Source: UMGS1601 sp964617585 (GTDB lineage Bacteria > Bacillota > Clostridia > Oscillospirales > Ruminococcaceae). From it: a stretch of 60,870 nt of DNA. A model generated the notes under the pieces. It ran no database searches, had not been told where the DNA came from, and saw only the letters and a list, made by a program, of their open reading frames with translations. This document shows positions 57,122-60,870 of this stretch, piece after piece (position 1 is the first letter of the stretch; the number at the start of each line of letters is the position of its first letter). Location of the stretch: positions 1-60,870 of the forward strand of contig CAZTXS010000008.1 in NCBI GenBank assembly GCA_964617585.1. Direction: 5' to 3'. A program made the position numbers and the translations under genes.

Positions 57122-58669
57122 ATGAAGTTAAAAAGACTTCTATCAGGTGTGACAGCGGCAGTTATGGCTTTATCGGCGGCTGCTGTAGCGTCATTTTCAA
57201 CAGCTTCGGCTACAGATGAGGAGATTGTTACGGAAAACATCACTTCAATTGAATATGCTTTTACAGTAACATCCGGCGGAAATACAACAGTTACTTTTAC
57301 AAATCAGGCAATAGGGTGGGAGAATGCCACGAATGGTGTTATAGTAACTGACAGTGGTGACTATACAGTTACTATACCTGTAAACAATGCTACAGGTATG
57401 ACTAACCTGGGATTCATAGAGGTTCCCGAAGGACAGTCATTAGTAATTACCGTCAACACAATCAAAGTAAATGATTATGTATTTACTGTTGGTAAGTCAT
57501 TAGACGCCTTAGAGATGAATGGTAACGGACTCGCAAATATTTGGAATGATGACGGTAAGGCTGATGTTGTTTATCCGACAAGCGGCATCGGCGCATATTT
57601 AGCCGGTAGATCAAGTGATTCAGTGGGCATAAGACTTGTAATAGGTGAGGCTCCTGCTACAACAGATCCAACAGATTCAACAGATCCAACCGACGGTTCA
57701 TATCATGCAATGTTAGGATTCTGTGATTCTGATTTTATATGGGATAACCGTAGCGGAAAAAGTGATGGAGTGGAAGCAGATAAAAGCTTTGGTACACATG
57801 ATGTAACAGGATCCGGCGAATACAGACTGGGTGTTAATAAAGATTGTGTAGTAGCTGGAAGAGAGTATGAATCACCTACTGGAATAACTTGCTTATACGT
57901 TGACATTTGGGACTATGCTACAGCTTTAGGTGTAAGCACCAAAGGAAAGAGCTTGGAATTAGAAGAAGCAAAGAAAGTTGCTCAGGATGGAGGAGTTACA
58001 GTAACCGATCTTTCAATTATTGTAGACGGTAATACAGTATACACATATGATAATGCTGATATTTTATACGGTGACCTTGAAGGAAACGGTAATTTAAGAA
58101 TCGACTTGTATAACACATACAGCGGTTCATCTGAAATAGCTCCTGACGCTGTAAAAGACCTTGCGATGGCAGGATCTCCTGATATGTCCCCTGCGGAATC
58201 TGTTGAAGTTTCATTTAAATTGAAAATCAGTGACCAACCTACATCGGCTTCAACGACAGCCAAGATAACAACAACAGCAAAAACTACTACTACCGCAACA
58301 ACTGCAAATGCTAAGGCTGTACAGGCTGCTAAGGACAAAGCAGCGGCTAAGAAGGCTATGAAGCAGGCAAAGATTACAAAGCTGACAGTTAAGAGCAAGG
58401 CTAAGAAGAAGATTACGGTTTCATGGAAGAAAGTAAAGAAAGCTAAGGGCTATCAGGTACAGGTTTCCAAGAAGAAGAACTTCAAGAAGAACATTGTAAA
58501 CAAGCTTACTTCCAAGAAGAAGCTCACAATCAAGAACAGCAAGATAAAGAGCAAAAAGACATACTATGTAAGAGTAAGAGCATACGCTACATACAAGGAC
58601 GCTAATAACAAGGCAATCAAGGTATACAGCGCATGGAACAAGAAACTCAGAAAAGTTAAGGTTAAATAA
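57122..58669 (+). CDS. Secreted modular protein 1 (signal peptide, variable region, Lys-rich Fn3-like domain)
   Basis: The 515-residue protein has a signal peptide (MKLKRLLSGVTAAVMALSAA, cleavage near ASA-TDE), two beta-rich middle regions separated by a TDPTDSTDPTDG linker (about residues 180-192), a Thr/Ala linker (TTAKITTTAKTTTTATTANA), a short helical Lys/Ala stretch, and a very basic Fn3-like domain (KITVSWKKVKKAKGYQVQVS to NKKLRKVKVK). No sortase or membrane anchor. The basic domain may hold it to the cell wall or to anionic glycans. The middle does not match a family I can name. Copies 2 and 3 share both ends. Confidence 0.8.
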   Translation: MKLKRLLSGVTAAVMALSAAAVASFSTASATDEEIVTENITSIEYAFTVTSGGNTTVTFTNQAIGWENATNGVIVTDSGDYTVTIPVNNATGMTNLGFIEVPEGQSLVITVNTIKVNDYVFTVGKSLDALEMNGNGLANIWNDDGKADVVYPTSGIGAYLAGRSSDSVGIRLVIGEAPATTDPTDSTDPTDGSYHAMLGFCDSDFIWDNRSGKSDGVEADKSFGTHDVTGSGEYRLGVNKDCVVAGREYESPTGITCLYVDIWDYATALGVSTKGKSLELEEAKKVAQDGGVTVTDLSIIVDGNTVYTYDNADILYGDLEGNGNLRIDLYNTYSGSSEIAPDAVKDLAMAGSPDMSPAESVEVSFKLKISDQPTSASTTAKITTTAKTTTTATTANAKAVQAAKDKAAAKKAMKQAKITKLTVKSKAKKKITVSWKKVKKAKGYQVQVSKKKNFKKNIVNKLTSKKKLTIKNSKIKSKKTYYVRVRAYATYKDANNKAIKVYSAWNKKLRKVKVK

Positions 58670-58685
58670 GTTTTAACATATCGTT

Positions 58686-58714
58686 AGACCCCGCACATTA
58701 GTGCGGGGTCTTTT
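58686..58714 (+). terminator. Terminator of secreted protein 1
   Basis: GACCCCGCAC-ATTA-GTGCGGGGTC, then TTTT. It is identical to the one at 60035. Confidence 0.95.
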
Positions 58715-58768
58715 GTGTTAAAAATCAAAATTATGTTTCAATAAGGAATGTCGAAAAAGATAATACTA

Positions 58769-58797
58769 TTGTTATTTTTGTCGAAGATTGATATAAT
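58769..58797 (+). promoter_or_regulatory. Promoter of secreted cassette protein 2
   Basis: TTGTTA (58769-58774), a 17-base spacer and TATAAT (58792-58797). It is different from the promoter shared by copies 1 and 3. Confidence 0.75.
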
Positions 58798-58848
58798 TAT
58801 GTCATGTAAAAGGATATGTTTAATTTATTTTTATGGAGGAATTTTATT

Positions 58849-59907
58849 ATGAAGTTAAAAAGACTTCTATCCTGTGTGACAGCGGCAGTTATGGATTTAT
58901 CGGTAGCTGCTGTAGCATCATTTTCAACAGCTTCGTCTGAAGATAATCCATATGCAAAAATCATCTTTAAGGGTTACAATCAAAATGAAATCACTATTGC
59001 TCAGGGTACTGCTGATGAGTCAATGGCAGGTGCAACTCAGGTTAAGGTTACTTTCCAATTGGGACCAAACGCCGCTTTCAACCAATTGACCTCAATTTCT
59101 TTTTCAGGTAAGGTAGGAAGCAATACGATTGAGGCAAGTGTAACAGGTGAAGGTTGGCCTGATAGCGGAACGACAGGTCATACAGGAACTATTGCTTTGT
59201 CAACAGCTGTAGCATCAGGCGATACATATAAGATTAATGCTAATTCGGACAAATGGGAAACATGCACAACTGAAGACAACTATATTTTCGGTATTAACAA
59301 GGTAGAGTTTTTAGACGCCAGCGGAAATGTTCTTAAAACTCAAACCGAGGTTGGAGATTCAAGCGGTGTAGTAGATGATCCTGATCCGGGTTTAACAGAC
59401 CTATCAGACAATACTGATTCGTCTGAGCCAACATCATTTGAGGAGCCTTCTTCCGATTCGTCGCAAGGGCCGTCAAGTAATTCTGTGAAAGATTCGACTA
59501 CTGCTTCAGTTAAGACCACAGCAACAACTACCGCAACAACTGCAAATGCTAAGGCTGTACAGGCTACTAAGGATAAGGCGGAAGCAACAAAAGCCATGAA
59601 GCAGGCAAAGATTACAAAGCTGACAGTTAAGAGCAAGGCTAAGAAGAAGATTACGGTTTCATGGAAGAAAGTTAAGAAAGCTAAGGGCTATCAGGTACAG
59701 GTTTCCAAGAAGAAGAACTTCAAAAAGAACATTGTAAACAAGCTTACTTCCAAGAAGAAGCTCACAATCAAGAACAGCAAGATAAAGAGCAAAAAGACAT
59801 ACTATGTAAGAGTAAGAGCATACGCTACATACAAGGACGCTAATAACAAGGCAATCAAGGTATACAGCGCATGGAACAAGAAATTATGTAAGATTACGAT
59901 AAAGTAA
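58849..59907 (+). CDS. Secreted modular protein 2
   Basis: The 352-residue paralogue of the 57122 protein has the same signal peptide type, but with Cys9 (SCVTAAV) and Asp16 in the hydrophobic core (VMDLSVAA). The middle (about residues 35-175) is a different beta-rich domain (IIFKGYNQNEITIAQGTAD...). A Ser/Asp-rich linker (PTSFEEPSSDSSQGPSSNS) leads to a nearly identical Lys-rich Fn3-like domain. The last residues diverge (NKKLCKITIK against NKKLRKVKVK). DNA identity to copy 1 is near complete over about 280 bases of the C-domain. Confidence 0.8.
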   Translation: MKLKRLLSCVTAAVMDLSVAAVASFSTASSEDNPYAKIIFKGYNQNEITIAQGTADESMAGATQVKVTFQLGPNAAFNQLTSISFSGKVGSNTIEASVTGEGWPDSGTTGHTGTIALSTAVASGDTYKINANSDKWETCTTEDNYIFGINKVEFLDASGNVLKTQTEVGDSSGVVDDPDPGLTDLSDNTDSSEPTSFEEPSSDSSQGPSSNSVKDSTTASVKTTATTTATTANAKAVQATKDKAEATKAMKQAKITKLTVKSKAKKKITVSWKKVKKAKGYQVQVSKKKNFKKNIVNKLTSKKKLTIKNSKIKSKKTYYVRVRAYATYKDANNKAIKVYSAWNKKLCKITIK

Positions 59908-59982
59908 AAGCCTGCCGTTGCCCAAACCTTAACATATATTAAACTTTCCAAAGGCAGAGAGGATGCAACGTCACGTTGCAAG

Positions 59983-60064
59983 TGGAACAAGAAGCTCAGA
60001 AAAGTTAAGGTTAAATAAGTTTTAACATATCGTTAGACCCCGCACATTAGTGCGGGGTCTTTTG
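59983..60064 (+). pseudogene. Relic 3' end of another cassette copy, with terminator
   Basis: TGGAACAAGAA then the last codons, stop, 3' spacer and GACCCCGCAC/GTGCGGGGTC terminator (60036-60060) repeat the end of copy 1 (58634-58714) almost exactly. Only the gene tail is present, 75 bases after copy 2's stop. It looks like the leftover of a lost fourth copy. The terminator probably still serves copy 2. Confidence 0.8.
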
Positions 60065-60153
60065 TGCGAAAAGTAAGTTAGTTTAAAGTTGCACAAAAAT
60101 GGCATTGAAAATTTGACAAAATCAACAAAAATGTAGCTAAATTGATAAAACTA

Positions 60154-60182
60154 TTGATATTTAGAAAAATAAATGTTAGAAT
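60154..60182 (+). promoter_or_regulatory. Promoter of secreted cassette protein 3
   Basis: TTGATA (60154-60159), a 17-base spacer and TAGAAT (60177-60182), identical to the copy 1 promoter. Confidence 0.75.
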
Positions 60183-60233
60183 TAACTTGTATCAAACGAT
60201 ATGTTTAATTTATTTTTAAGGAGGAATTTTATT

Positions 60234-60870
60234 ATGAAGTTAAAAAAACTTCTATCAGGTGTGACAGCGGCAGTTATGGCTTTATCGGCAGCTGCTGTAG
60301 CATCATTTACAACAGCCTCGGCTGCTGAAATTGATCTCACTCCTGCTGACGGAAGTGGTATGTCTGGTCAGGAGTATAAGATTTATACTAATTTTGACAA
60401 TGCAGCTTTTGTTGCTCCTAACGGTGTTTATGTTACTTTTAATGTAGTAGGTTCAACTATAGGCGATACAGCATACCTTGTTATTTATGCAAACAATGGC
60501 GGTGTTGACGGATGGAATCCTACAGATGCAAATCCGCTTATCACTCTTGATAAGGGTGACGCAGGAACATATACTGTTTATTGCAACGCAGCAATCTCAA
60601 CTCTTAGCTATATGTCTATAGAGTTTAGAAACAGCAACGGAGACAAGAATTATAATATCACAAGCACTACGATAGTTTCAATTTCTGACGAGGCGCCTAA
60701 GCAAGACACATCTGACCCGTCAGACAATACTGATCCGTCTGTTGAGCCTTCAAGCGAACCTTCAAGCGAGCCTTCATCAAGCGAGCCTTCATCAAGCGAG
60801 CCTACATCAAGCGAGCCTACATCGGCTTCAACGACAGCCAAGATAACAACAACAGCAAAAACTACTACTA
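60234..60870 (+). CDS. Secreted modular protein 3 (partial, runs off the window)
   Basis: At least 212 codons are visible. The same signal peptide (MKLKKLLSGVTAAVMALSAA) is followed by a third, unrelated middle (EIDLTPADGSGMSGQEYKIYTNF...), a Ser-Glu-Pro repeat linker, and then TSASTTAKITTTAKTTT, identical in DNA to copy 1 from about 60816 on. The Fn3-like domain and stop should lie past the window edge. It is not closed by a stop here. Confidence 0.8.
   Translation, partial: MKLKKLLSGVTAAVMALSAAAVASFTTASAAEIDLTPADGSGMSGQEYKIYTNFDNAAFVAPNGVYVTFNVVGSTIGDTAYLVIYANNGGVDGWNPTDANPLITLDKGDAGTYTVYCNAAISTLSYMSIEFRNSNGDKNYNITSTTIVSISDEAPKQDTSDPSDNTDPSVEPSSEPSSEPSSSEPSSSEPTSSEPTSASTTAKITTTAKTTT
60744..60820 (+). 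repeat. Ser-Glu-Pro coding microsatellite-like repeat
   Basis: 12- and 15-base units of the TTCAAGCGAGCC / TTCATCAAGCGAGCC kind code SSEP and SSSEP steps in secreted protein 3. Slippage would change the linker length in frame. Confidence 0.8.

Overview
The window is a chromosomal segment of a low-to-mid GC, spore-forming Firmicute, most likely a Ruminococcus-like member of the Oscillospiraceae/Ruminococcaceae. The reasons are the gene order around dnaA, the sporulation genes (gpr, spo0A, spoIVB, ytaF), class II/Firmicute-type tRNA synthetases, and secreted proteins with long Thr-rich linkers. The genus is an inference from style of content, not from a database match.

The left third is the replication-origin region. 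On the minus strand run dnaA, dnaN, an S4-domain gene, recF, remB, gyrB, a small membrane-protein gene and gyrA. On the plus strand, diverging from dnaA, run rpmH, rnpA, yidD, yidC, jag, mnmE, mnmG, rsmG, noc, soj and parB. The dnaA-dnaN gap carries a TAG-trinucleotide run that looks like a DnaA-trio, plus inverted DnaA-box-like motifs. Two parS sites lie between noc and soj. The origin and its segregation system are therefore all within about 12 kb.

The middle (23-50 kb) is ordinary metabolism and sporulation: serS, serC/serA, tatD, cysK, glyS, a solute-binding-lipoprotein plus diguanylate-cyclase pair, guaB, a biotin module (birA-bioY with a clear BirA operator), ytaF, an iron alcohol dehydrogenase, aspS, hisS, mgsA, an aspartate aminotransferase, and spo0A next to spoIVB.

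The right end (50-60.9 kb) is accessory and surface-related. It holds a Thr-rich sortase-type surface protein, a SipW-like signal peptidase homologue that has lost both catalytic residues, and a tRNA cluster containing a wrecked tRNA-Phe. It also holds a fragment of a fimbrial-type protein, a Fic AMPylase/HipA-like kinase operon bounded by near-identical hairpin repeats, and three tandem secreted proteins. These three share promoter, signal peptide, linker, Lys-rich Fn3-like C-domain and terminator but have unrelated middles; the third runs off the window.

Threaded through the whole window are about ten copies of a 100-142 bp multi-hairpin interspersed repeat, plus at least four solo copies of its terminal hairpin. 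The copies are intergenic or touch a stop codon, and two of them flank dnaA. This repeat family, the modular secreted-protein cassette and the Fic-HipA module are the most interesting items.
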